6,389 nucleotides of DNA, taken from Verrucomicrobiota bacterium. Lineage in GTDB: Bacteria > Verrucomicrobiota > Verrucomicrobiia > Verrucomicrobiales > Verrucomicrobiaceae. Below, piece after piece: positions 1-6,389 of the stretch. The DNA lies in NCBI GenBank assembly GCA_021413535.1, contig JAIOQF010000100.1, positions 1 to 6,389 of the forward strand, in the 5' to 3' direction. Every line of letters begins with the position of its first letter. Positions within the stretch are counted from its first letter, which is position 1. Position numbers and translations under genes: made by a program. A model generated the notes under the pieces. The model was not told the origin of the DNA, made no database searches, and worked only from the letters and a program-made list of their open reading frames with translations.

Positions 1-791
1 TTTCGGACTCGCCTGCGCAATCTCCATCAACCCTGGAAGCAACCGTCAAAACCGAAGCCCCACCAGCCATTGTCGAGCAAGCTCCGATCACACCCGCAGC
101 ACTCCGGGCGAATCTGGAAACTGACCTCAAAATCGAATCTCCCGCTGCCCGCGAAAAAGCACTCGCCATCGTCGCATGGAACGCTCTCGACATTGATCCC
201 GATCTCGCGAGCGAAGCGTTTCTGAAATTGCGGACGGACAGCGTAGAAAAAATCCGCTTGATCCAGCACTACGCCATGCGGCTTGCCGAACAAGACATGG
301 AAGCCGCCATCGCCTGGGCGCGCAACGCTGGCTCCGAACTGGAAATCGCCGCCGCCAGCAGCCAGATCGCCATCGTCTTGTCCGAGACCGATCCGCGACG
401 CGCCGCCGTCCTGCTTTCAGAAACCGGAGTTGACGGTCGTGATTTTGACGTGGCCGTAGTCCAAGTCCTCCAGCGCTGGGCCACCCAATCGGCTGCGGAT
501 GCCGCCGCGTGGGCCGCCTCCTTTCAACCCGGGGCAGCTCGTCAGGCAGGAATCACCCACATCGTTTCCCAATGGATGCTGACCGACGCACCTGCTGCGT
601 TCGGATGGTTGAACGCGATCAAAGATAGAGTTGTGCGCAAGGAAGCTCTTCTCGCCATAGAAAAGTTCATCCTCCAGCAGCCTCGGGTCTCGCACGACAC
701 ATGGCTGCAATACGCCGATTCAAAAACACGCAAAGAACTCGACCTGCAACGGCAGGCAGCTTTGGCAGAAGTCGGCCACAACGTGCCATGA
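1..791 (+). CDS. Unrecognised helical-repeat protein, 3' part (5' end outside window)
   Basis: The frame is open from base 3 to the TGA at 789-791, giving 262 visible residues with no stop; the true start lies upstream. A TTG at 228 is in frame but unlikely to be the start, because the upstream codons read as sensible protein. The first ~45 residues are rich in Pro, Ala, Glu and Thr and look like a disordered linker. The rest is Ala-rich and helical, with about four degenerate units of roughly 32-36 residues built on Trp/Leu-Ala, an acidic residue, Ala-Ala, then Trp/Leu. Examples are LAEQDMEAAIAWA, LSETDPRRAAVLL, WATQSAADAAAWAA and WMLTDAPAAFGWL. Such TPR/SEL1-like Trp-Ala repeats are, to my knowledge, frequent in uncharacterised verrucomicrobial proteins, often behind an N-terminal membrane anchor; no anchor is visible here. 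The function is unknown, and a scaffold or binding role is only a guess. The gene converges on upp. Confidence 0.8.
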   Translation, partial: SDSPAQSPSTLEATVKTEAPPAIVEQAPITPAALRANLETDLKIESPAAREKALAIVAWNALDIDPDLASEAFLKLRTDSVEKIRLIQHYAMRLAEQDMEAAIAWARNAGSELEIAAASSQIAIVLSETDPRRAAVLLSETGVDGRDFDVAVVQVLQRWATQSAADAAAWAASFQPGAARQAGITHIVSQWMLTDAPAAFGWLNAIKDRVVRKEALLAIEKFILQQPRVSHDTWLQYADSKTRKELDLQRQAALAEVGHNVP

Positions 792-816
792 ATATTCGCA
801 ACTAATCGAACGCCGC

Positions 817-867
817 TCACGTTCCCATCAGCCGGTCCCCAAAATCTCCCAGTCCGGGCACGATGTA
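817..867 (-). pseudogene. upp: Detached in-frame 3' end of upp (uracil-binding tail)
   Basis: Read on the minus strand directly after the TAA at 868-870, these 16 codons give YIVPGLGDFGDRLMGT and then a TGA at 817-819. This is the conserved C-terminus of UPRT, whose Tyr-Ile and Gly-Asp residues line the uracil pocket in solved family members. No frameshift separates it from the main frame; one codon is the only interruption. The TGA falls 25 bp from the stop of the convergent upstream gene, a natural gene boundary. One base change (AAA, CAA or GAA to TAA) would explain the break. If glycine was ancestral, as in E. coli and B. subtilis, two changes (GGA to TAA) would be needed. Confidence 0.88.
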
Positions 868-1443
868 TTATTTTTCATTGAGCCGTTCATCAAGCGCGGC
901 GGTGAAGATGCTGACATCAGGATGATGCTCCTCCATGAATTTTATGCCTTCGGGAGCCGCGACGATGGCCAGCACGGTGAAATGCTTGCCGCCCCGATCC
1001 TTAAGTGACTGCACCGCGTGTGCCAGCGTGCCACCGGTGGCGAGGATGGGGTCCACGATGAAAATGCGCTGATCCGCCAGCGGAGGGATTTTTGTATAAT
1101 AAGGCATGGGCTGCGCGCTTTTCTCATCGCGCTGAATGCCGACGTGCGCGACCTGCGCGTCCGGCAACATATCCAGCACCGGCTCCACCATGCCCAGACC
1201 GGCCCGCAACACGGGAACCACCAGTGTCGGCGCAGAGATTTCCACACCAATGCAATCCTGAATCGGCGTGCGCACGGTGCGCGGCCTCGTCGGAAGTGTG
1301 CGCGTCGCTTCGATGACGAGAAAAGCCGTGATCTCGTTGCAGAGCCGACGGAAGCGGCGCGGCGGGGTTCGTTCATCACGTAGTTCCGTGAGCACCGAGT
1401 GGGCCAGAGGATGAGACAGGACGTGCAACGACATGGGGCTCAT
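868..1443 (-). CDS. upp: Uracil phosphoribosyltransferase, C-terminally truncated by an in-frame stop
   Basis: UPRT converts uracil and PRPP to UMP and pyrophosphate in cytosolic pyrimidine salvage. The 191-residue frame opens with MSLHVLSHPLA from Met4, a typical UPRT N-terminus. It also carries VPVLRAGLGM (about 76-85), the segment RDEKSAQPMPYYTKIP (about 105-120), the PRPP-binding loop VDPILATGGT (130-139) and the late motif TAALDERLNEK. The usual length is about 208 residues. Here a TAA (868-870 on the plus strand) stops translation right after LNEK, where the family continues into Y-I-x-P-G-x-G-D-x-G-D. That tail is still encoded in frame downstream (817-867), and the read-through length would be 208. 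As written the product lacks the uracil-recognition loop and should be inactive, unless the stop is read through or is a sequence error. The start could be 1443 or the ATG at 1434; the latter matches homologues better, and neither has a clear ribosome binding site. Family assignment is certain, functionality is not. Confidence 0.93.
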   Translation of the reverse strand: MSPMSLHVLSHPLAHSVLTELRDERTPPRRFRRLCNEITAFLVIEATRTLPTRPRTVRTPIQDCIGVEISAPTLVVPVLRAGLGMVEPVLDMLPDAQVAHVGIQRDEKSAQPMPYYTKIPPLADQRIFIVDPILATGGTLAHAVQSLKDRGGKHFTVLAIVAAPEGIKFMEEHHPDVSIFTAALDERLNEK

Positions 1444-1531
1444 CTAGCGGAGGTTTCTGTCGCACGCAATGCGGAGATTCTATGCAAGCCTAAGGAATCA
1501 GGGCATCATTTCTGCTATCATCAGCTCGCCC
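1444..1531. promoter_or_regulatory. Divergent upp/ppc intergenic region, presumed promoters
   Basis: This 88 bp gap separates the divergent starts of upp and ppc, so it should hold both promoters. On the minus strand, TAGAAT (plus-strand 1477-1482) resembles a -10 box about 35-45 bp before the upp start, but no good -35 sits at the right distance. On the plus strand, TGCTATCAT (1513-1521) resembles an extended -10 just before the ppc ATG at 1532, which would give a very short leader. Again there is no -35. Both are weak matches in a phylum with poorly known promoters. A GGAGG at 1449-1453 is too far from the ATG at 1469 to be a convincing ribosome binding site. Confidence 0.3.
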
Positions 1532-4279
1532 ATGTCTTCCCCCGCTCACGAATCCCTCCGCGAACACGGTTTCAATCTCCTCAAAGCCGACCTCCGGCTC
1601 TTGATGGAGTCGTTTGCCGCCGCGCTCAATCGCATCGGTGAATCCGATCTCGCCGCCCAACTCCCCTGGCTCGATGAAAAACAAGAATGCGCCGTCGCTG
1701 GTGGTCGCAAGCTGGGCCAGGCTTACTCCATCGCCTTCCAGCTGCTGAACATCGTGGAGGAACGCACTGCCGCACGCGTGCGCCGACTCCGGGAAATCCT
1801 GCGCAGCCCGGTCGCGGAAAAAGGTCTCTGGCCCGACAACCTGCACCAGATGCGCGAAGCCGGTCTCAGTGAGATGGCAATCCTCAATGTCCTGCGCAGT
1901 GTGCTTGTCGAACCCGTGCTCACGGCTCATCCCACCGAGGCTAAGCGCCAAACAGCGCAGGAGCGGCATCGGGAAATTTACAGCCTGATGAACCGCCACG
2001 AGAACGCGGACCTCACCCCGCGCGAACAGCACCGGCTTACGAGTCAGATTGAAATTCAGCTCGAGAGCCTCTGGCGCACTGGTGAAATCCACGTCACGCG
2101 ACCCAGCATCGAAGCCGAGCTCGATAACGCGTTGCATTACTTGCGCGAAGTATTTCCGGAAGCACTGGCCCGGGCGCATACTCATCTCTGCGAAGCTTGG
2201 GAGGTCGCCGGTTTCAATCCGCAGTCTCTCGATGATCTGCCGCCGCTCGTGCGATTCGGCACCTGGATCGGCGGCGATCGCGATGGTCATCCCTTCGTGA
2301 CCGCTGACGTCACCCGCAACGCCTTGCGTGCACTGCGCGTCAATGCACTCCGGGTGCAACGCCGCGCGTTGGAAGCACTCGGCCACAACGTCCCGCTCAG
2401 CCCGCTCTTCCAACAGATCCCTGCAGCACTCACGAAGCTGATCGAAAGACTCTCTCACGAACTGCGCGGTCAACCTGGCGTGGATGTGGAATACATCCTC
2501 GAGCGTAATCGCGAAGAACCCTGGCGCGGCGCTGCTTTCCTGATGCGCGCGAAAGTGCTGCTGGCCATTGACCATCCAGACTCACCCGCTGCGTATGTCT
2601 TGCCCGGGGAACTTGATGCCGATCTCGCGATCTTCGCCGCCTCCCTGAATCTAGCCGGCGCAAGCGCACTCGTGCGTCAGTGGGTGGTGCCGTTCCGCAG
2701 GCAAATCGCAGCCTTCGGTTTTCATTCCGCCGATCTCGACATTCGTCAAAACTCCGCGTTTCACGAGAAGGCGCTCTCACAGTTGCTTGCTGCCGCAGGA
2801 GTAGATGGCGGCGCGAATTTCGCTGAGTGGAGCACTGAACGGAAACGCGGACTGCTGGAACGCGAACTTGCCTCCCCACGCCCCTTCCTTTCACCGGGCA
2901 TGTCGGCAGGATCGGAAGCGGACACGGTGCTAGCCTGCCATCGTGTGCTGGCGGATCATCGAGCGAAACACGGCAACGCCGGCTTGGGCGCGCTCATTGT
3001 TTCGATGACCCGCAACGTGGAAGATTTACTGGTCGTCTACCTTCTCGCTCGTGAGGCGGGCTTGATGGAACTCACGCCGGAAGGTCTGCGCTGCCCGCTT
3101 CCGGTGACACCCTTGTTTGAAACGATGCCCGATCTCGAAGCCGGGCCTGGCATTGCCGACGAGTTTCTCAAGCATCCGGTCACCCAACGCAGCATCGCCG
3201 CACAGAAAGTTCCATCGCTGCAGATGATGGTCGGCTATTCCGACTCTAACAAAGACTGCGGCATCCTCGCCAGTCAGGTCGCGCTGCATCGCGCACAGTC
3301 AGAGCTTTCACAAATCGCGACCCAGCACTCGGTGAATCCCGTCTTCTTCCACGGTCGCGGCGGAACGGTGGGCCGCGGCGCGGGTCCGACGCACTGGTTC
3401 ATGGAGGCGCTTCCACCCGGTTCGCTCAAGGGTCGACTGCGCATGACCGAGCAGGGCGAAACCATCGCCCAGAAATATGCGCATCTGGGTTCCGCGGTCT
3501 TCAATGTCGAACTGCTGATGGCCTCGGCCGCTTCCGCCACCGCACGACATTGGAATCCCGGTCATCATGACGAGGCGCTGGAGCCAATTCTAGACCGACT
3601 CGCCGAATGGAGCCGCGACGCTTATCGTGTTTTGCTGCTGGCTCCGGACTTCATGTCGTTCTACCGGACCGCAACACCGCTCGATGCGTTGGAAAATTCG
3701 CGCATCGGTTCGCGCCCCGCACGGCGCACCGGACAGTCAACTCTCGCCGATCTTCGCGCAATTCCCTGGGTCTTCTCCTGGACTCAGTCGCGCTTTTATC
3801 TGCCGGGCTGGTTCGGTGCCGGTGCTGCCTTGCAACGTCTGCGTGAAGAATCCCCCCACGATCACGCGCTGCTCGCAAGTTCCCTTCCGCGCAGCCCCTT
3901 CCTGCGCTACGTGCTGACGAATATCGAAAGCGCGCTCGTCAGCGCCAACGAAGACTGGATGCGACGCTATGCCTCGCTGGTGCCAGATGCGGCGCTGCGC
4001 GAACGATTTCTCAGCCAGATCATTGCGGAGTTCCAGCGCACCAAGGAGGCAATCGGACACTTCTTCGCTGGCGAGTTCACCGTGCGGCGCCCGCGACTGG
4101 CGTTCACGCTCGACATTCGCGAGCAACCTTTGAGTGTGCTCCACGCCCAGCAGATTGAACTGCTCCGCAATTGGCGGGGACTAGTGGCGACAGGTGATCA
4201 AGCTGCCGCCGACGCCATGATTCCCGACTTGCTGATCTCCATCAATGCCCTGGCCTCCGGACTGCGCACCACTGGCTAA
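1532..4279 (+). CDS. ppc: Phosphoenolpyruvate carboxylase
   Basis: PEPC makes oxaloacetate and phosphate from PEP and bicarbonate, refilling the TCA cycle in the cytosol. The chosen start gives 915 residues. An in-frame ATG at 1469 would add 21 residues, but the 1532 start places the catalytic His at 133 (E. coli His138) and leaves a realistic gap to divergent upp. Motifs in order: VLTAHPTEAKRQT (His133), GTWIGGDRDGHP (from 243), LDIRQNSAFHEKAL, VTPLFETMPDLEAG, GYSDSNKDCG (Lys574, E. coli Lys546), FFHGRGGTVGRGAG (His607 and Arg615, E. coli His579 and Arg587), TEQGETIAQKY, ATPLDALENSRIGSRPARR, LRAIPWVFSWTQSRFYLPGW, and the C-terminus ASGLRTTG. The offset to E. coli stays constant across the core catalytic motifs, so the enzyme should be active. 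The aspartate-inhibition site looks altered: Asn806 sits where E. coli has Lys773, and Thr913 where it has Asn881, while Arg615 and probably Arg863 (Arg832) remain. pyc follows 72 bp downstream on the same strand. Confidence 0.97.
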   Translation: MSSPAHESLREHGFNLLKADLRLLMESFAAALNRIGESDLAAQLPWLDEKQECAVAGGRKLGQAYSIAFQLLNIVEERTAARVRRLREILRSPVAEKGLWPDNLHQMREAGLSEMAILNVLRSVLVEPVLTAHPTEAKRQTAQERHREIYSLMNRHENADLTPREQHRLTSQIEIQLESLWRTGEIHVTRPSIEAELDNALHYLREVFPEALARAHTHLCEAWEVAGFNPQSLDDLPPLVRFGTWIGGDRDGHPFVTADVTRNALRALRVNALRVQRRALEALGHNVPLSPLFQQIPAALTKLIERLSHELRGQPGVDVEYILERNREEPWRGAAFLMRAKVLLAIDHPDSPAAYVLPGELDADLAIFAASLNLAGASALVRQWVVPFRRQIAAFGFHSADLDIRQNSAFHEKALSQLLAAAGVDGGANFAEWSTERKRGLLERELASPRPFLSPGMSAGSEADTVLACHRVLADHRAKHGNAGLGALIVSMTRNVEDLLVVYLLAREAGLMELTPEGLRCPLPVTPLFETMPDLEAGPGIADEFLKHPVTQRSIAAQKVPSLQMMVGYSDSNKDCGILASQVALHRAQSELSQIATQHSVNPVFFHGRGGTVGRGAGPTHWFMEALPPGSLKGRLRMTEQGETIAQKYAHLGSAVFNVELLMASAASATARHWNPGHHDEALEPILDRLAEWSRDAYRVLLLAPDFMSFYRTATPLDALENSRIGSRPARRTGQSTLADLRAIPWVFSWTQSRFYLPGWFGAGAALQRLREESPHDHALLASSLPRSPFLRYVLTNIESALVSANEDWMRRYASLVPDAALRERFLSQIIAEFQRTKEAIGHFFAGEFTVRRPRLAFTLDIREQPLSVLHAQQIELLRNWRGLVATGDQAAADAMIPDLLISINALASGLRTTG

Positions 4280-4351
4280 ACTCCACACGTTTTTTGACCG
4301 GCCCTTGCATTTCACGGCCCGCATCGGATTGTCCGCGCCGCACGACACTCC
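4280..4351. other. ppc-pyc intergenic gap
   Basis: A 72 bp spacer separates the ppc stop from the first in-frame ATG of pyc. It contains a run of six T at 4290-4295 but no convincing hairpin before it, so I do not call a terminator. TTGACC at 4294-4299 resembles a -35 box, yet nothing like a -10 lies 16-18 bp further on. A TGA at 4295-4297 is in the pyc frame and limits how far upstream pyc can start. Co-transcription of ppc and pyc is possible but not shown. Confidence 0.4.
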
Positions 4352-6389
4352 ATGCCCCGAAACGCAATGCCCGCATCCTCCCCCACTATCCGGCCAATCA
4401 AAAAATTGATGGTCGCCAACCGGAGCGAAATTGCCATCCGTGTGATGCGCGCCGCAACAGAACTCGGCATCCGCACCGTGGCCATTTACGCGCAGGAAGA
4501 CCGCTTCTGTCCGCACCGCTTCAAGGCTGACGAAGCCTACGAACTCAACAAGGAAAAGGGACCGGTCGGCGCCTATCTCGACTTCGAAGGCATCGTCACG
4601 CTGGCGAAGGAAAAAGGCGTGGACGCCATTCATCCCGGCTACGGCTTCCTCTCGGAGAACCCGCATTTCGCCAAGGCCTGCGCCGACGCCGGCATCATCT
4701 TCATCGGTCCCGATTCGCGGATTCTCAACATGATGGGCGACAAGACCGCCGCACGCGAAGTGGCGCGCAAGCTCCGCGTGCCGATTCTCGAAGGCACCGA
4801 CGAGCCGGTGAGCGACCGCAAGGAAGCTCTCGCCGTCGCGAAGAAGATCGGCTTCCCGCTCATCATCAAGGCGGCCTTCGGCGGTGGCGGTCGCGGCATG
4901 AGAATCGTGCGCGAGGCCAAAGATCTGGAGAAGCTGCTCGATGAAGCGCAGACCGAGGCCCTCCGGGCCTTCGGAAACGGCGCGGTCTTCCTGGAAAAAT
5001 TTGTCGGCAAGGCCAAGCATATCGAAGTCCAAATCCTCGGCGACAAGCACGGCAGCGTGCTGCACTTGCACGAGCGCGACTGCTCCGTGCAGCGCCGCCA
5101 CCAGAAGGTGATCGAGCAGGCGCCGAGCTACGGAGTGGATCAAAAGATCATCGAAGGACTCTGTGAAGCCGCCTTGAAGATTGCACGAGAAGTCAGATAC
5201 ACCCACGCCGGCACCGTTGAATTCCTCGTCGATGTCGATTCCGGCGAATGGTTCTTCATTGAGATGAACCCCCGCATCCAGGTGGAGCACACCGTCACCG
5301 AGGAGATCACGGGAATTGATATTGTGCGCAGCCAGATTCTCATCGCGCAGGGACACCGCTTGCATGAGGAACCGCTCAACCTTCCACAGCAGAATGATGT
5401 GGAGAAATCCGGATTCGCAGTGCAGTGTCGCATCACCACCGAAGATCCCGAGAACGGTTTCACCCCGGACTTTGGAAAAATCCTCACCTACCGCAGCGCA
5501 GGCGGCTTCGGCGTGCGACTCGACGGTGCGCTCGGCACCACCAATGCCGTCATCACGCCCTACTATGATTCGATGCTGGTCAAGGTCACCGTCTTCGCAC
5601 GGACCTATCAGCAGTCACTCGACCGCATGGATCGCTCGCTCCGCGAGTTCCGCATCCGCGGGGTTAAAACGAACATCCCTTTCCTTTTGAATGTTCTCCA
5701 CCACGAAGACTTCCGCAAAGGCCTCGCGACCACGCGCTTCATCGACAACAATCCCGATCTGCTCAAGTTCACCGCGCGCCAGGATCGTGCCACCAAGCTG
5801 CTGACCTTTCTCGCGGATACGATCGTCAACGGCAATCCCTTCGCGAAAGCCCACAAGACGAGCAAACCCTACCCCGCGCCTCCCGCGCCGAAGTGGGATC
5901 GCCATTTCACGCCGCCCGCAGGCACGAAGCAATTGCTTACCGAGATGGGTCCCGACAAGTTCTGCCGCGAATGGGTCGCCAAACAAAAACGCCTCCTGCT
6001 CACCGACACCACCTTCCGCGATGCCCACCAGTCGCTTCTGGCCACACGCGTCCGCACCTACGACATGCTGGCTGTGGCGGACTCTGTCGCCCATCGCACG
6101 CCCAACCTGTTCTCGCTCGAGATGTGGGGCGGCGCGACCTTCGACACCACCATGCGTTTCCTGCGCGAGTGCCCTTGGGAGCGCCTGCGCCAGTTGCGCC
6201 AGCGGGTGCCGAACATTCTTTTTCAAATGCTTTTTCGTGGATCGAACGCGGTCGGCTACTCGAACTACCCCGACAACGTCGTCAAAGGGTTCATCAAACA
6301 TGCTGCGCAAAACGGCATGGACATCTTCCGCATTTTCGACTCGCTGAATTACCTGCCCAACCTCGCGCCCGCGATGGATGCCGTGCGCG
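4352..6389 (+). CDS. pyc: Pyruvate carboxylase, N-terminal part (3' end outside window)
   Basis: Pyruvate carboxylase makes oxaloacetate from pyruvate, bicarbonate and ATP through biotin. The frame is open from the ATG at 4352 to the window end: 679 residues of a family about 1150 long. An ATG at 4367 is an equally possible start; neither has a ribosome binding site. Biotin carboxylase domain: KKLMVANRSEIAIRV (from 17), AIHPGYGFLSENP, the ATP-grasp glycine loop KAAFGGGGRGM (173-183), HERDCSVQRRHQKVIEQAPS (from 240) and EMNPRIQVEHTVTEE (from 304). After a Pro-rich linker (about 500-540) comes the carboxyltransferase domain: DTTFRDAHQSLLATRVRT (from 552, with metal-ligand Asp557), SLEMWGGATFDTTMRFL, MLFRGSNAVGYSNYPDNVV and DIFRIFDSLNYLPN. 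This carboxyltransferase half rules out an acetyl-CoA carboxylase AccC subunit, and its fusion to the biotin carboxylase indicates the single-chain form. The rest of the carboxyltransferase, the tetramerisation region and the biotinyl domain must lie downstream. Ser25 in VANRSEIA, where many biotin carboxylases have Gly, also occurs in alphaproteobacterial pyruvate carboxylases as I recall them. Confidence 0.96.
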   Translation, partial: MPRNAMPASSPTIRPIKKLMVANRSEIAIRVMRAATELGIRTVAIYAQEDRFCPHRFKADEAYELNKEKGPVGAYLDFEGIVTLAKEKGVDAIHPGYGFLSENPHFAKACADAGIIFIGPDSRILNMMGDKTAAREVARKLRVPILEGTDEPVSDRKEALAVAKKIGFPLIIKAAFGGGGRGMRIVREAKDLEKLLDEAQTEALRAFGNGAVFLEKFVGKAKHIEVQILGDKHGSVLHLHERDCSVQRRHQKVIEQAPSYGVDQKIIEGLCEAALKIAREVRYTHAGTVEFLVDVDSGEWFFIEMNPRIQVEHTVTEEITGIDIVRSQILIAQGHRLHEEPLNLPQQNDVEKSGFAVQCRITTEDPENGFTPDFGKILTYRSAGGFGVRLDGALGTTNAVITPYYDSMLVKVTVFARTYQQSLDRMDRSLREFRIRGVKTNIPFLLNVLHHEDFRKGLATTRFIDNNPDLLKFTARQDRATKLLTFLADTIVNGNPFAKAHKTSKPYPAPPAPKWDRHFTPPAGTKQLLTEMGPDKFCREWVAKQKRLLLTDTTFRDAHQSLLATRVRTYDMLAVADSVAHRTPNLFSLEMWGGATFDTTMRFLRECPWERLRQLRQRVPNILFQMLFRGSNAVGYSNYPDNVVKGFIKHAAQNGMDIFRIFDSLNYLPNLAPAMDAVR

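Noticed and set aside
780..823. Possible terminator between the convergent genes, from AACGTG and CACGTT
   Set aside because: The arms are only six bases with a loop over 30 nt and no T-run, so it is not credible as a terminator.
868..870. Genetic code reassignment of TAA to a sense codon
   Set aside because: ppc ends with TAA exactly at the conserved family C-terminus (RTTG), and no other in-frame TAA interrupts a gene here, so a single-gene lesion, error or readthrough is simpler.
868..1443. Functional link of upp with the anaplerotic genes through aspartate and pyrimidine synthesis
   Set aside because: upp is a salvage gene on the opposite strand with its own presumed promoter; adjacency alone does not support a pathway link.
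771..2393. Shared stretch CGGCCACAACGT near 773-784 and inside ppc near 2380-2391
   Set aside because: A 12-base match encoding Gly-His-Asn-Val in both genes; too short and isolated to be a repeat element, so most likely chance.
1490..2575. 361-codon open frame on the minus strand inside ppc
   Set aside because: It lies wholly antisense to a clearly conserved PEPC coding region, and its translation shows no recognisable domain. Long antisense frames are common in GC-rich genes.
4290..4299. T-run as a ppc terminator or TTGACC as a pyc -35 box
   Set aside because: No stable hairpin precedes the T-run and no -10-like hexamer lies at the right spacing.
4181..5365. 394-codon open frame on the minus strand across the end of ppc and the start of pyc
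   Set aside because: It is antisense to strongly conserved ppc and pyc sequence, crosses the gene boundary, and shows no protein motif; it is a shadow of codon bias.
5615..6310. 231-codon minus-strand frame inside pyc
   Set aside because: It is the antisense shadow of the biotin carboxylase/carboxyltransferase coding region, with no recognisable domain.

Overview
The window holds four protein-coding genes and no RNA genes, mobile elements, CRISPR arrays or long repeats that I can support. Base use is GC-rich, and starts have no clear Shine-Dalgarno sequence. The first protein has degenerate Trp/Ala-rich helical repeats of a kind I associate with Verrucomicrobiota. A chromosomal segment from that group (Prosthecobacter/Verrucomicrobium-like) is my best guess; this is inference from protein style, not from a search.

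Layout. Bases 1-791 (+): the 3' end of an unrecognised helical-repeat protein whose start lies before the window. Bases 868-1443 (-): upp, uracil phosphoribosyltransferase, convergent with the first gene. Its reading frame is cut by an in-frame TAA at 868-870, yet the 16 codons beyond it (817-867) still encode the conserved uracil-binding tail YIVPGLGDFGDRLMGT and end in a proper TGA. Bases 1532-4279 (+): ppc, a complete phosphoenolpyruvate carboxylase divergent from upp, with the catalytic residues intact. Two of the four residues that bind the inhibitor aspartate in the E. coli enzyme appear replaced. Bases 4352-6389 (+): the 5' part of a single-chain pyruvate carboxylase gene, covering the whole biotin carboxylase domain and the start of the carboxyltransferase domain. 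It runs off the window.

How the genes fit together. ppc and pyc lie head to tail 72 bp apart. Both make oxaloacetate, one from PEP and the other from pyruvate with ATP, so this looks like a small anaplerotic cluster feeding the TCA cycle and aspartate-family synthesis. upp belongs to pyrimidine salvage and appears to be only a neighbour. I see no new multi-gene system. The points most worth a second look are the interrupted upp, the altered allosteric pocket of PEPC, and the pairing of the two carboxylases.
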